Positions 1 through 8,837 of a stretch of 64,000 nucleotides of DNA are shown in pieces (position 1 is the stretch's first letter; each line of letters opens with the position of its first letter). The translations under genes and the position numbers were made by a program. The DNA comes from Nostoc piscinale CENA21 (lineage in GTDB: Bacteria > Cyanobacteriota > Cyanobacteriia > Cyanobacteriales > Nostocaceae): the NCBI RefSeq assembly GCF_001298445.1, contig NZ_CP012036.1, positions 4,576,158 to 4,640,157 on the forward strand. The letters are read 5' to 3'. The notes beneath the pieces were generated by a model. That model saw only the letters and a program-made list of their open reading frames with translations. It made no database searches and was not told the DNA's origin.

Positions 1-1
1 G

Positions 2-1513
2 GCAGAAGCTGGTATTAAAAGTGCTGGAGCTATGCCGCAAATTTTCGGAACAATTACCATCAGTGATGGTATTTCGATGGGAACGGAAGGGATGAAATAT
101 TCCCTAGTATCAAGAGAAGTGATTGCCGATTCCATTGAAACTGCTTGTACTGGACAAAGCATGGATGGCGTATTGGCAATTGGTGGTTGTGATAAAAATA
201 TGCCAGGGGCAATGCTGGCGATCGCGCGGATGAATATTCCAGCGATTTTTGTCTACGGTGGTACAATCAAACCCGGACACTACAATGGTCGTGATTTAAC
301 TGTAGTCAGTTCCTTTGAAGCAGTCGGACAATACAGTGCAGGCAAAATTGACGAAGCTGAATTAACAGCAGTTGAACAAAATGCTTGTCCGGGTGCGGGT
401 TCCTGTGGCGGGATGTACACAGCTAACACCATGTCTTCGGCATTTGAAGCAATGGGGATGAGTTTGCCTTATTCTTCCACAATGGCAGCCGAAGATGCCG
501 AAAAAGCCGACAGTACGGAAAAATCTGCCTTTGTGTTAGTCGAAGCAATTCGCAAGCAATTATTACCGCGCCAGATTATCACCCGCAAATCTATAGAAAA
601 TGCTATTTCGGTAATTATGGCAGTGGGCGGTTCTACAAATGCAGTATTGCATTTTTTGGCGATCGCTCGTGCGGCTGGTGTGGAATTGACCATCGATGAC
701 TTTGAAACTATCCGTGGTCGCGTGCCTGTACTGTGCGATTTAAAACCCAGTGGTAGATACGTCGCTACAGATTTACACAAAGCTGGTGGTATTCCTCAAG
801 TCATGAAAATGCTGCTGGTACATGATTTGCTACATGGTGACTGTATTACCATCACTGGTCAAACCATCGCCGAAATTCTTGCCGATGTGCCGAATGAACC
901 CAGCCCAGACCAGGATGTGATTCGTCCTTGGGATAAGCCGATGTATGCTCAAGGTCACTTGGCAGTTCTCAAAGGTAATTTGGCTACAGAAGGTGCTGTG
1001 GCGAAAATTACCGGGGTGAAAAAACCCATCATCACTGGCCCCGCCAGAGTATTTGAATCGGAAGAATCTTGTTTAGATGCGATTCTGGCAGGCAAAATCA
1101 AAGCTGGTGACGTGATTGTGATTCGTTACGAAGGCCCCAAAGGTGGCCCAGGAATGCGGGAAATGTTGGCTCCCACCTCGGCAATTATCGGTGCTGGTTT
1201 GGGTGATTCTGTGGGATTAATTACCGATGGACGTTTCTCTGGCGGTACTTATGGGATGGTAGTTGGTCACGTTGCACCAGAAGCAGCTGTTGGAGGAGCG
1301 ATCGCTTTAGTCGAAGAAGGTGATAGCATCACCATTGATGCACCATCGCGGCTCTTACAGTTGAATATTTCGGATGAAGAATTAGCCCGCCGCCGTGCTA
1401 ATTGGCAACCCCGCCCACCCCGCTACACTAAAGGCGTACTGGCGAAATATGCCAAGTTGGTATCTTCCAGCAGCCTTGGTGCAGTCACAGATTTAGGTTT
1501 GTTTGATAGTTAA
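2..1513 (+). CDS. ilvD: Dihydroxy-acid dehydratase, 5'-truncated by window edge
   Basis: IlvD dehydrates 2,3-dihydroxy-3-methylbutanoate and the related valerate to 2-oxo acids, the third common step of valine, isoleucine and leucine synthesis in the cytoplasm. The reading frame is open from base 2, before the first visible Met at 32, so the start lies outside the window and roughly 55-60 N-terminal residues are missing compared with the usual ~560. Family signatures are visible: the GGCDKNMPG motif with one cluster-ligand Cys, CPGAGSCGGMYTAN with further Cys residues, and a TDGRFSGGTYG motif near the C-terminus. Motif order and length leave little doubt about the family. HIP1 octamers lie inside the gene. 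No partner gene is visible on this side. Confidence 0.97.
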   Translation, partial: AEAGIKSAGAMPQIFGTITISDGISMGTEGMKYSLVSREVIADSIETACTGQSMDGVLAIGGCDKNMPGAMLAIARMNIPAIFVYGGTIKPGHYNGRDLTVVSSFEAVGQYSAGKIDEAELTAVEQNACPGAGSCGGMYTANTMSSAFEAMGMSLPYSSTMAAEDAEKADSTEKSAFVLVEAIRKQLLPRQIITRKSIENAISVIMAVGGSTNAVLHFLAIARAAGVELTIDDFETIRGRVPVLCDLKPSGRYVATDLHKAGGIPQVMKMLLVHDLLHGDCITITGQTIAEILADVPNEPSPDQDVIRPWDKPMYAQGHLAVLKGNLATEGAVAKITGVKKPIITGPARVFESEESCLDAILAGKIKAGDVIVIRYEGPKGGPGMREMLAPTSAIIGAGLGDSVGLITDGRFSGGTYGMVVGHVAPEAAVGGAIALVEEGDSITIDAPSRLLQLNISDEELARRRANWQPRPPRYTKGVLAKYAKLVSSSSLGAVTDLGLFDS

Positions 1514-1657
1514 TCAACCGCAGACGGACGCAGACAACATAATCTCTGCGTCTCTGCAAGACTAGATGAATGTACCTGATTGGGATGAAAAATGCTGTAA
1601 GAGTTCGAGAGAGTTCTTACGTAAGTCTTAGGATTTTCAGCAAGCCCTACTTAATAT
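1514..1657. other. Intergenic region with degenerate Nostoc-type repeats
   Basis: This spacer holds a 'ccgcagacggacgcaga ... tctgcgtctctgc' inverted pattern just after ilvD (about 1518-1560). About 1600-1637 it has a segment reading 'taagagttcgagagagttc ttacgtaagtctta', which resembles the right half of the palindromic element at 8490-8571. No gene is seen here. Confidence 0.4.
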
Positions 1658-2686
1658 ATGTTCCAGGTATCGCTTCCCCAATCTCTCCACTCAGATTTAC
1701 CTCTCACTGCCCTTGCACCTATGCAAGATGTGACAAATCTCAAGTTTATGAAGGTCATTGCTCATTACGGCAACCCTGACTACTTTTTCACTGAATATTT
1801 TCGCGTCAATGAAACATCACGGCTTAATCCCAAGATTCTGGCATCTATCACAGAAAACGATACTGGTCGCCCTGTTTTTGCTCAAATGATTGGTGAAAGC
1901 ATTCCTGATTTAGTCCGAACAGCGAAGGAACTCTGCACTTATAATATCGCTGGAGTTGACTTAAACATGGGTTGTCCCGCACCGAGAATCTACCGTAAAC
2001 AAGCTGGAGGTGGATTACTACTTGTGCCAGAAAAAGTAGATCGCATTTTGGCTGAACTCAGACAAGCAGTTAATGACCGACCCTTGAGTGTCAAAATGCG
2101 CTTGGGCTTTGAAAATAGCGATACTTTTTTCCAAATTCTCGATATCATCAATCGCCACAGCATTGATTTGTTGAGTTTACATGGTCGCACAGTAAAAGAC
2201 AGATACCAAGGCAGAGTGAATTACGCTTTGATTGCCCAAGCGGTCAGACACGTCAATTGTCCCGTCCTGGCTAACGGAAACATCTACTCGGCGGCACAAG
2301 CAATGTCGGTGCTTGAGCAAACAGGTGCGGTTGGTGTGATGGTAGGCCGTTGGGCAATTGGTAATCCCTGGATTTTTCATCAAATTCGCCAAGCATTGCG
2401 CTCTGAGCCAATTACGCCCCCTCCTTTAACAGAAGTACGCCACTACATTGACCGTTTGTACCAAACCCCAGAAGCACCCAATATCCCAGAACGAGCGCGT
2501 GTCGGCTACCTCAAACTATTTCTCAACTACATTGCTCTCAGTGTTGACAGCCAAGGTAATTTCCTGCGGCTAATGCGACAAGCGCAGACCGAAGTTGAAC
2601 TTTTTCAGATATGCGATCGCTTTCTGTTGGCTGATCCTGCACAGACTTTAGCCTTAGCTCCTTTAATAACCAGAGACTTAACGTGA
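1658..2686 (+). CDS. tRNA-dihydrouridine synthase family protein
   Basis: A flavin enzyme that reduces uridine to dihydrouridine in tRNA. The 342-residue length is normal for the Dus family. The N-terminus has the FMN-barrel start LTALAPMQDVTNLKF. The catalytic Cys is in NMGCPAPRI (Cys106), followed by GGGLL. KMRLG, the LHGRT motif and an NGNI / GVMVGRWAIGNPWIF phosphate-binding segment come in the expected order. The ATG at 1658 gives a normal N-terminus; an overlapping frame from 1570 is not coding. Which uridine positions are modified cannot be told from sequence alone. The gene stands alone between ilvD and a convergent short-chain dehydrogenase. Confidence 0.93.
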   Translation: MFQVSLPQSLHSDLPLTALAPMQDVTNLKFMKVIAHYGNPDYFFTEYFRVNETSRLNPKILASITENDTGRPVFAQMIGESIPDLVRTAKELCTYNIAGVDLNMGCPAPRIYRKQAGGGLLLVPEKVDRILAELRQAVNDRPLSVKMRLGFENSDTFFQILDIINRHSIDLLSLHGRTVKDRYQGRVNYALIAQAVRHVNCPVLANGNIYSAAQAMSVLEQTGAVGVMVGRWAIGNPWIFHQIRQALRSEPITPPPLTEVRHYIDRLYQTPEAPNIPERARVGYLKLFLNYIALSVDSQGNFLRLMRQAQTEVELFQICDRFLLADPAQTLALAPLITRDLT

Positions 2687-2785
2687 CTGTTCAAGATAGA
2701 GATTAGGAAATTGTATTTGAGGAGCTTAAAGGGTGGAAAACTTCTTGCGACAAGAAACGGTCGAATCTGGAACATACATTACTCA

Positions 2786-3601
2786 TTACTTTTGAGTGGC
2801 AGTTGTTTTGCGAATGGTAGCAGCAGTAATACGATCAACCAATCCTGGCGCAATTAGCCTTGCCCAAGGTATTATCTTACCTTTAAAAGTCATGATATGT
2901 TCCCGTTTACGGCGCTCTATCGCCCAGATAATTTGACGCACACACTCTTCCACCGACATATTGCCTTGGCTTTCATCACGCGGACTTTTACCTAATGGTT
3001 TTCCATCTGCGCCCAAGGCTCGTTGGCGAATATCTGTGGCGACAAAACCTGGCGAAATAACCACTACATCTACTCCTGTTTGGTGCAATTCCATCCGCAA
3101 TGTATCAAAGAAGCCTTGCATAGCATGTTTACTTGCAACGTAACCTGTACGAGTGGGTACACCTGTTTTGCCGCAAATTGAAGAAATTGCCACCAATAGT
3201 CCTCGACTAGCTTTCAGGTAGGGCAGGGCATAATGAGTACAGTAGACCGCACCCAGATAGTTAACCTGCATTACCCGTTCAAAAATCGAAAGATCAGTCA
3301 CTTCATCAAAGCAAGTCAGCATTCCAATTCCGGCATTGTTGATTAAGATATCAATCTTTCCAAACGTGGCGATCGCTTTTTCCATCAACTGCTGACAAGC
3401 TTCTGGTTGAGTGACATCTGTTGGTACTGCAATCACCTCCGCAGGATAATTTGTACAAGCACTCAGTGTTTGTTCTAATCCTTCTTGATTGCGAGCAGCC
3501 AAAACTAAATTTGCACCCTGTTGGGCTAACGAAATTGCCAGCGTTCTGCCAATTCCAGCCGATGCACCCGTGAGAACAATGGTTTTGTTAGCAAATATCA
3601 C
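2786..3601 (-). CDS. SDR-family NAD(P)-dependent oxidoreductase
   Basis: A 271-residue classical short-chain dehydrogenase/reductase. It shows the Rossmann TGASAGIG motif at residues 11-18, an NNAGIGM motif, a catalytic Ser in the AISSICG stretch and the Tyr-x-x-x-Lys pair in GYVASKHA. The substrate is not known. The C-terminal extension (ERRKREHIMTFKGKIIPWARLI) is like that of SDRs annotated as membrane-associated ketoreductases, so a lipid or polyketide substrate is possible, but this is inference. The start is a GTG at 3601-3599, placed 10 residues before the nucleotide motif. The gene is convergent with the Dus gene (99 bp gap). Confidence 0.9.
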   Translation of the reverse strand: MIFANKTIVLTGASAGIGRTLAISLAQQGANLVLAARNQEGLEQTLSACTNYPAEVIAVPTDVTQPEACQQLMEKAIATFGKIDILINNAGIGMLTCFDEVTDLSIFERVMQVNYLGAVYCTHYALPYLKASRGLLVAISSICGKTGVPTRTGYVASKHAMQGFFDTLRMELHQTGVDVVVISPGFVATDIRQRALGADGKPLGKSPRDESQGNMSVEECVRQIIWAIERRKREHIMTFKGKIIPWARLIAPGLVDRITAATIRKTTATQK

Positions 3602-3779
3602 TTTGTGTCCTTTGCGTCCTTTGCGGTTCGATAAATTAAGCTTTTCGGTAATTTTTGCGTAATTAATGTACTAGGATTTTTGCTCAGTACTCAGCGAGAA
3701 GTTGCGTGCGCTGGTTCCCCGCGTTGAGCAAACTTCGGTGACTTTCAAGCTGGGAGTATAGTTTCACCATCTGACATCC
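3602..3779. other. Intergenic region with repeat remnants
   Basis: It starts with 'tttgtgtcctttgcgtcctttgcggttcg', a common Nostoc intergenic repeat that recurs in variant form near 36195-36230, and also holds a short 'gcgtgcgctggttccccgcgttgagc' segment. No gene is seen. Confidence 0.4.
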
Positions 3780-5163
3780 TTATGTGTTTTCTTGAGGAAT
3801 CATGATCGTAAATGTCGTACCTGTACCTACTTTACTTTCTACGATAATTTCTCCTTGATGTAGCTCTACACATTTTTTGACAACTGCTAACCCTAACCCT
3901 GTTCCAGCAATATTTTCCACATTTTGGCATCGGTAAAAAGGCTCATATATTTTATGTTGCTCTGCTAATGGAATACCAATTCCTTGATCAATAACTTGAA
4001 AAGTTATCAGAGCCGCTTCGGATTTTAGTATTAAATAAATTGCAGTTTCGTTATTTGAATATTTGAGAGCATTTAATAATAAATTGCTAAGAATAGAATA
4101 CAAAAGCCTTTCATCAATATTAGCTTTAAAAATAGAACCAATTTTTTGAAATCGGATCATATTTGCTTTTGTCGCAAAAAGTTGTAAATCTTCTACTAGA
4201 TTTAAACAAAAAATTTTCTAAATTTATTACTTGTAATTTAAACTCCAACTGACCTGCTTCGGCTCGCATTAAAATTAATATATCCGTTAATATATGATTC
4301 ATGATTTTAGCAGAAGATTGAACACGAAAAATATTCTTTAAGTGCTGTTCATCTACTAAACTTTCGAGGCTTTCTCTTAATAACTGTGATGATAGTAGAA
4401 TTATACTTAAGGGTGTCCGGAATTCATGAGAAATCATAGAAAATAATTGAATTTTTAAATCACCTATTTTCTTTTCTTGAGCTAAAGAAGATTCTAATTC
4501 TCTAATTCGCTCACGTTTAATCCATTGTTTTTCCAGAATTATACATAAACCAAGAATTATAATTAAAATTAAAAACGTTGTAAAAATTTCTATAAAAATC
4601 CGGAAATAAATACTCTGTTTGGATTGTTCTAATGAATCTTGGAGATGAGTTTGTTCTTCGGCTTTAATTTCTGCAATAACATTCAATATTTTTTCTCGAA
4701 TCTGAACACTGCTAACGGTAATATTATTTTGTAATAAAAATGCTTTTTTATCTTTTTGGTAAAGTTCTATAGATTGTTCTAACAGAGATAATCTTTGATT
4801 GACTAATAAATTTAAACTTATCAATCGTTTTTCTTGACTACCATACGGATGTATTTGTTGTTGTAATATTTGCAGTTGCGAGCGCATATCTGCCTTTGCA
4901 TTATCATAACGTTGCAAATCCTGACTACTACCTAAAAAAATATATCCTCGTCTAGCTGATTCTGCGGCAGTCATTGCGCCATAAAAATTTGTCAAAGCAT
5001 TGAGAGTTTGATATGTTTGCTGCACCCTGTTAGCGCCAGATTTGATTTCATCTGTGTTCTTCAACGAAACAAAACAGACCATTATCATCAGCAACAGGGT
5101 TAAACCAAAACCTCCCATAATCCATTTTCCTGGGAAAGTCCTTTTGATTAATTGCTGAGTCAT
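3780..5163 (-). pseudogene. CHASE3-domain sensor histidine kinase, split by a frameshift
   Basis: One kinase in two frames: 5163-4126 carries the sensor half and 4160-3780 the ATP-binding half. Residues 16-33 form the first membrane span and about 35-175 match a CHASE3 extracellular sensor. Residues 185-210 are the second span. His246 in SMISHEFRTPL is the phosphoacceptor (HisKA). The second part holds the N box (NLLLNALKYS), G1 (DQGIGIP) and G2 (GTGLGLAVVKK) of HATPase_c. The A6 run at 4208-4213 appears to carry one extra base; removing it joins the frames as NLVEDLQLFATKANMIRF. It is divergent from the OmpR-type regulator with an 86-bp shared promoter region, so the two probably form a two-component pair. 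It may be intact in the cell if the indel is a sequencing error. Confidence 0.85.
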
Positions 5164-5249
5164 AGATTGAGTTAAACAATAGTTACTTATACATGATAAA
5201 TTTAAGGCATTGCTGATATATTTGCCTGTTACTCAATAAAAGATAAAAT

Positions 5250-5942
5250 ATGCGGATTTTAGTAGTTGAAGATGATATTCAACTCGCAGAAGTACTAGCA
5301 GAAGCACTCAACCGACGGCAATATGTAGTGGATATTGCTAAAGATGGAGAAGCAGCTTGGAACTCTACACAATCCATGAAATATGATTTGATAGTTCTGG
5401 ATATAACCTTGCCTAAACTAGATGGAATTAAGTTTTGTCACCAGTTACGTACTGTCGGCATAAACAATGCTGCACATCGTAATGCAACTATACCAGTGTT
5501 AATGTTAACAGCCCGTGATACCGTAGCTGACAAGATTGCTGGGTTAGATGCTGGTGCAGATGATTATGTAGCCAAACCATTTGATTTAGAAGAGTTAATG
5601 GCTAGGATTCGTGCATTACTTAGACGAGGTAGTTCCAGCAGCACAGTGAATCTGTTATGGGAAAAATTGTACCTAAATCCCAGCACCTATGAAGCTACTT
5701 ACGATGGCTATCCCCTATCATTAACTCTCAAAGAATATGCAATTTTAGAATTACTGGTTGCTAATGGTAGACGAGTACTAAGTCGTTCTAGCATTATTGA
5801 ACAAGTTTGGTCAGTTGATGAATCGCCTGTTGAAGAAACAATTAGATCCCATATTAGGTGTATTCGACAAAAGCTGAAGGCGTTAGGTGCAGCAGAAAAC
5901 TTTATTGAAACTGTTCATGGACTAGGGTATCGCTTGAAATAG
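5250..5942 (+). CDS. OmpR-family two-component response regulator
   Basis: A 230-residue DNA-binding response regulator. The receiver domain has the acidic pair VEDD near the N-terminus, phosphoacceptor Asp51 in LIVLDITLPK, a conserved Thr in MLTARD and Lys in YVAKPFD. The winged-helix output domain occupies about residues 130-230 (LTLKEYAILELLVANGRRVLSRSSIIEQVW, then the recognition-helix region RSHIRCIRQKLK). The layout resembles the cyanobacterial RppA/ManR group, but a precise orthologue cannot be assigned. Its likely cognate kinase is the divergently transcribed CHASE3 kinase. The frame is intact, unlike its partner. Confidence 0.93.
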   Translation: MRILVVEDDIQLAEVLAEALNRRQYVVDIAKDGEAAWNSTQSMKYDLIVLDITLPKLDGIKFCHQLRTVGINNAAHRNATIPVLMLTARDTVADKIAGLDAGADDYVAKPFDLEELMARIRALLRRGSSSSTVNLLWEKLYLNPSTYEATYDGYPLSLTLKEYAILELLVANGRRVLSRSSIIEQVWSVDESPVEETIRSHIRCIRQKLKALGAAENFIETVHGLGYRLK

Positions 5943-6757
5943 TCATCATGATGCTCATCTCATCAGCAGCGTTGAAAACTTAGCCAGGATTATCTACACG
6001 AATTATACACAAACTCTACACGAAGGTTGCACATCAATATAATATTATGATGTTTGAACTTAAAAAGATAAATATCAAATTCAATTTTTATATATTGAAG
6101 TTGGTATTCAATTGTCTCTATATTAATGATTTATCAGGGTTCATAAAATTTACATGATTTGGAGTCATTAAAGAAAACTGAGTTGACTACGCTTATGAAT
6201 AAATTTGATCGTGGTAGTGGTAGATATGACAATCTGCATTTAATTAATGAACCTTGTTCATCTATTACTTTCTATTCGTTAATCATCACTGAAAGTAATG
6301 TATGACTTATGTAGTGAGATAAGCAATCAAGGATTTCGGAAAGGGTGTATGGATGTATGTACCCAACACCCTGACACCAGGTAAACTCATGCGTAAGTCC
6401 TATAAATGGAGTACGAATATCATATACCTTCACGTTAATTAATTTTAAATTTTTAAATAAACTAATAAAAATCTCTATTTTCTCTGTGAAAATAATTACC
6501 ACTGTCCTATAAGTTTGCTGTTGTTATACATTTTAATGTGCAAATTTAGCACAGGTTGATGTTGGATTAGCTTGCAAAGATAAAGGTTTAGTATTGCCTT
6601 TAGGTTTTTATTCTTTTTGTGTTTTCCCTTGTTTTTAAAAGTAAAATCCGAGATTACTTCTGTGTTTTACAAGGACTGTGGCTGACGTAGATGGATAGAG
6701 TCAGTTTTGTGTAGATGTCATAACTGCACATACTTGGTTTTTTGTTAAATAGTCCTA
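5943..6757. other. 815-bp intergenic region, partly repeat-derived
   Basis: AT-rich and without a credible gene. About 6302-6403 looks like a degenerate palindromic element: it opens with 'tgacttatgtagtgag' and closes with 'catgcgtaagtcctata', resembling the ends of the 8490-8571 element. The last ~200 bp are the leader and promoter region of the heme peroxidase. A 76-codon minus-strand frame at 6272-6502 has no recognisable features and covers the repeat. Confidence 0.5.
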
Positions 6758-8350
6758 ATGAAAATTATGAATAGCCCAAAAGTTAAAGGCTCAAAAGATA
6801 AAGCACTTTTGAAAAAGAAAATCCTTTCTGTGTTAGCGATCGCTATTACTGCTATTTTTTCTATCGGTGTGATAGTGGGTGGTTTTCTTGATAGAGAAGT
6901 GAAAGCACAGTCTGTTGATGCGACTCTACCCAGTAGATTCGGCCGGATGTTTCGTAATCTACCACCCTTTGCGCCACCCAGCCCGATTGTTAAAAATGCT
7001 CTGATGGAAATGGGCAAACCAGGGGGTATCTTAGATGCTAAAGACAATTTAGCCGCAGGGCCAATAGCCCTGATCACTGATCCTACTCTCAACGTTAACA
7101 ATCCCAACAACCCTACCCATACAGCTGGTACAACCTTTATGTCCCAGTTTTTGGATCTTGACATAACCTTTGATACGACATCTCGACTAGGGCAAGTAAC
7201 ACCTCCAGTCTCGGCAACGAACTCTCGAACCGCAGCCTTTGACCTTGATAATATCTACGGTTCTGGGCCGATAGGTTCGCCAAATCTATACGACCTTAAA
7301 GATCCAATTAAGCTGAAACTTGAAAGTGGCGGCTTGTTTGAGGATTTACCGAGAGACGCAAACAATCGAGCGATTATTGCAGACCCACGCGGTGATCAGC
7401 ATTTAATTATCAGTGGGTTGGTAACTGCGTTCTATAGCTTTCACAACCATCTGGTGGATTTGGTTAGATCCCAGTCTCCTAATATCTCGGACGATGATGT
7501 TTTTCGTCAGGCTCGTCAATTGACCACATGGCACTACCAATGGACAATCCTCCATGAATTTTTGCCACTGGTAGTTGGTCAGGATATGGTGAATGACATA
7601 TTAAAAAATGGGCGTAAATTTTATAATCCCTTGCCAAATAGAGGATTTATCCCAGTTGAGTTCCAAATTGGTTATCGTATCGGTCACAGTATGATCCGGC
7701 CTTCTTACCGAGCCAACTTGGCTGGTGACAATGGCAAGCCCTTCTTTGCATTCATTTTCGATCCTTCTCAAGAGGGAAAACCTGATCCAGATGACCTCCG
7801 CGGTCGAGCAAGAGCAGCACGACGCTTTATTGGATGGCAGACATTCTTCGACTTTGGAGATAATCAAGTCAGACCGAATAAATTAATCGATACGAAAATT
7901 TCTAGCCCACTGTTTAACTTGCCACTTCAGACTATTGGTTCAGGTACTCCTCCGACTTCACTTATCCAACGTAACCTGCTCCGACACCTAACTTGGCTAC
8001 TACCATCTGGTCAAAGCATCGCTCAGAAGATGGGTGTACCCGTACTAAGTAAGTACGACTTGGCCGAGCTTCGGAGTATTTACCCTACCTTCGACACCTC
8101 CACACCACTTTGGTACTACATCCTCAAAGAAGCTGAACTGAAAGAAAAAGGCTTACATCTAGGCCAAGTGGGCGGTCGGATTGTTGGTGAGGTAATTATC
8201 GGTCTGCTTCAGGTTGACCCAAATTCTTATCTCAATGTAAATCCGTCTTGGGTGCCGACTTTACCAACTAAAACAGGCAAACCTCAAGATTTTCGGATGA
8301 CTGATTTGTTAACTTTTGCTGGTGTAGCTCCAGTTAGTCGTGGTCAGTGA
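6758..8350 (+). CDS. Animal-type heme peroxidase family protein, exported
   Basis: A 530-residue member of the animal heme peroxidase/cyclooxygenase-like superfamily. Residues ~20-50 form a signal peptide or N-terminal anchor (basic KALLKKK, then a hydrophobic stretch, then VKAQS). The proximal heme ligand is recognisable as His310 in YRIGHSMIRPSYR. The distal Arg aligns with DPRGDQ, and the AFYSFHNHLV and HEFLPLVVG segments match the family. At the usual distal motif (FLDHD) this protein reads FLDLD: Leu134 stands where the distal His is expected. Members oxidise halides, phenols or fatty acids; the changed distal residue makes the reaction here uncertain. The gene stands alone with a long leader. 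A second Met nine bases downstream of 6758 is also possible as the start. Confidence 0.88.
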   Translation: MKIMNSPKVKGSKDKALLKKKILSVLAIAITAIFSIGVIVGGFLDREVKAQSVDATLPSRFGRMFRNLPPFAPPSPIVKNALMEMGKPGGILDAKDNLAAGPIALITDPTLNVNNPNNPTHTAGTTFMSQFLDLDITFDTTSRLGQVTPPVSATNSRTAAFDLDNIYGSGPIGSPNLYDLKDPIKLKLESGGLFEDLPRDANNRAIIADPRGDQHLIISGLVTAFYSFHNHLVDLVRSQSPNISDDDVFRQARQLTTWHYQWTILHEFLPLVVGQDMVNDILKNGRKFYNPLPNRGFIPVEFQIGYRIGHSMIRPSYRANLAGDNGKPFFAFIFDPSQEGKPDPDDLRGRARAARRFIGWQTFFDFGDNQVRPNKLIDTKISSPLFNLPLQTIGSGTPPTSLIQRNLLRHLTWLLPSGQSIAQKMGVPVLSKYDLAELRSIYPTFDTSTPLWYYILKEAELKEKGLHLGQVGGRIVGEVIIGLLQVDPNSYLNVNPSWVPTLPTKTGKPQDFRMTDLLTFAGVAPVSRGQ

Positions 8351-8489
8351 TGTTATTGTCGGACTTTTCATACCATAGTTTGATTTGTTTCCGCCGACCT
8401 AACTACGACTGAGCAGCTTGATACAATATCCAAAATGCAAAGAAAGCAGGTGAGCATAACTCACTTGCTTTTTGCTTTTTCATAAATAT

Positions 8490-8571
8490 AGGACTTACGC
8501 AAAAATATGAAAAAACGAACCGCAAAGGACACAAAGTTATAAGAGTTTGAGAGAGTTATTGCGTAAGTCCT
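8490..8571. repeat. Short palindromic intergenic element (MITE-like)
   Basis: An 82-bp element bounded by perfect 11-bp inverted ends, aggacttacgc at 8490-8500 and gcgtaagtcct at 8561-8571. Its interior contains the 'aaccgcaaaggacacaaag' repeat and 'agagtttgagagagtt'. Degenerate relatives are at about 1600-1637 and 6302-6403, so this is a dispersed family. No coding capacity. Confidence 0.75.
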
Positions 8572-8585
8572 GAAATATTCTCTAA

Positions 8586-8618
8586 ATTTACCTGTTCCTA
8601 GTATTTCCTTAACCTTGA
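8586..8618 (+). promoter_or_regulatory. Candidate Pho box upstream of the extracellular nuclease gene
   Basis: Three 8-bp units repeat every 11 bp: ATTTACCT (8586), CCTAGTAT (8597) and CTTAACCT (8608). The cyanobacterial SphR/PhoB consensus is PyTTAAPyPyT/A with 3-bp spacers; the units match 6/8, 5/8 and 8/8. The site lies about 220-250 bp before the ATG at 8838. A similar arrangement precedes the phytase/GDPD gene. Motif match only. Confidence 0.45.
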
Positions 8619-8837
8619 TTCTGTAAATTTTCGGGGACGATTTACGCAAAAAAAATTATTCTCCACTTAATTTGCAGCATATACAAAAATACTCGATGCA
8701 GTAGTGTGGCAAGTCTGATGAAACTTGTTTTATCGGGGCTGCCTGATTAAAGCGTAATTCTATGTTTACGGGCGAAGCGCATCTGGCTATCGCTCTAAAT
8801 TTCATGTCTCTGCAAATAGTTCTGAGGACAAATAGTA

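Noticed and set aside
6272..6502. 76-residue minus-strand protein
   Set aside because: No motif, and it overlaps a degenerate palindromic repeat in a spacer.
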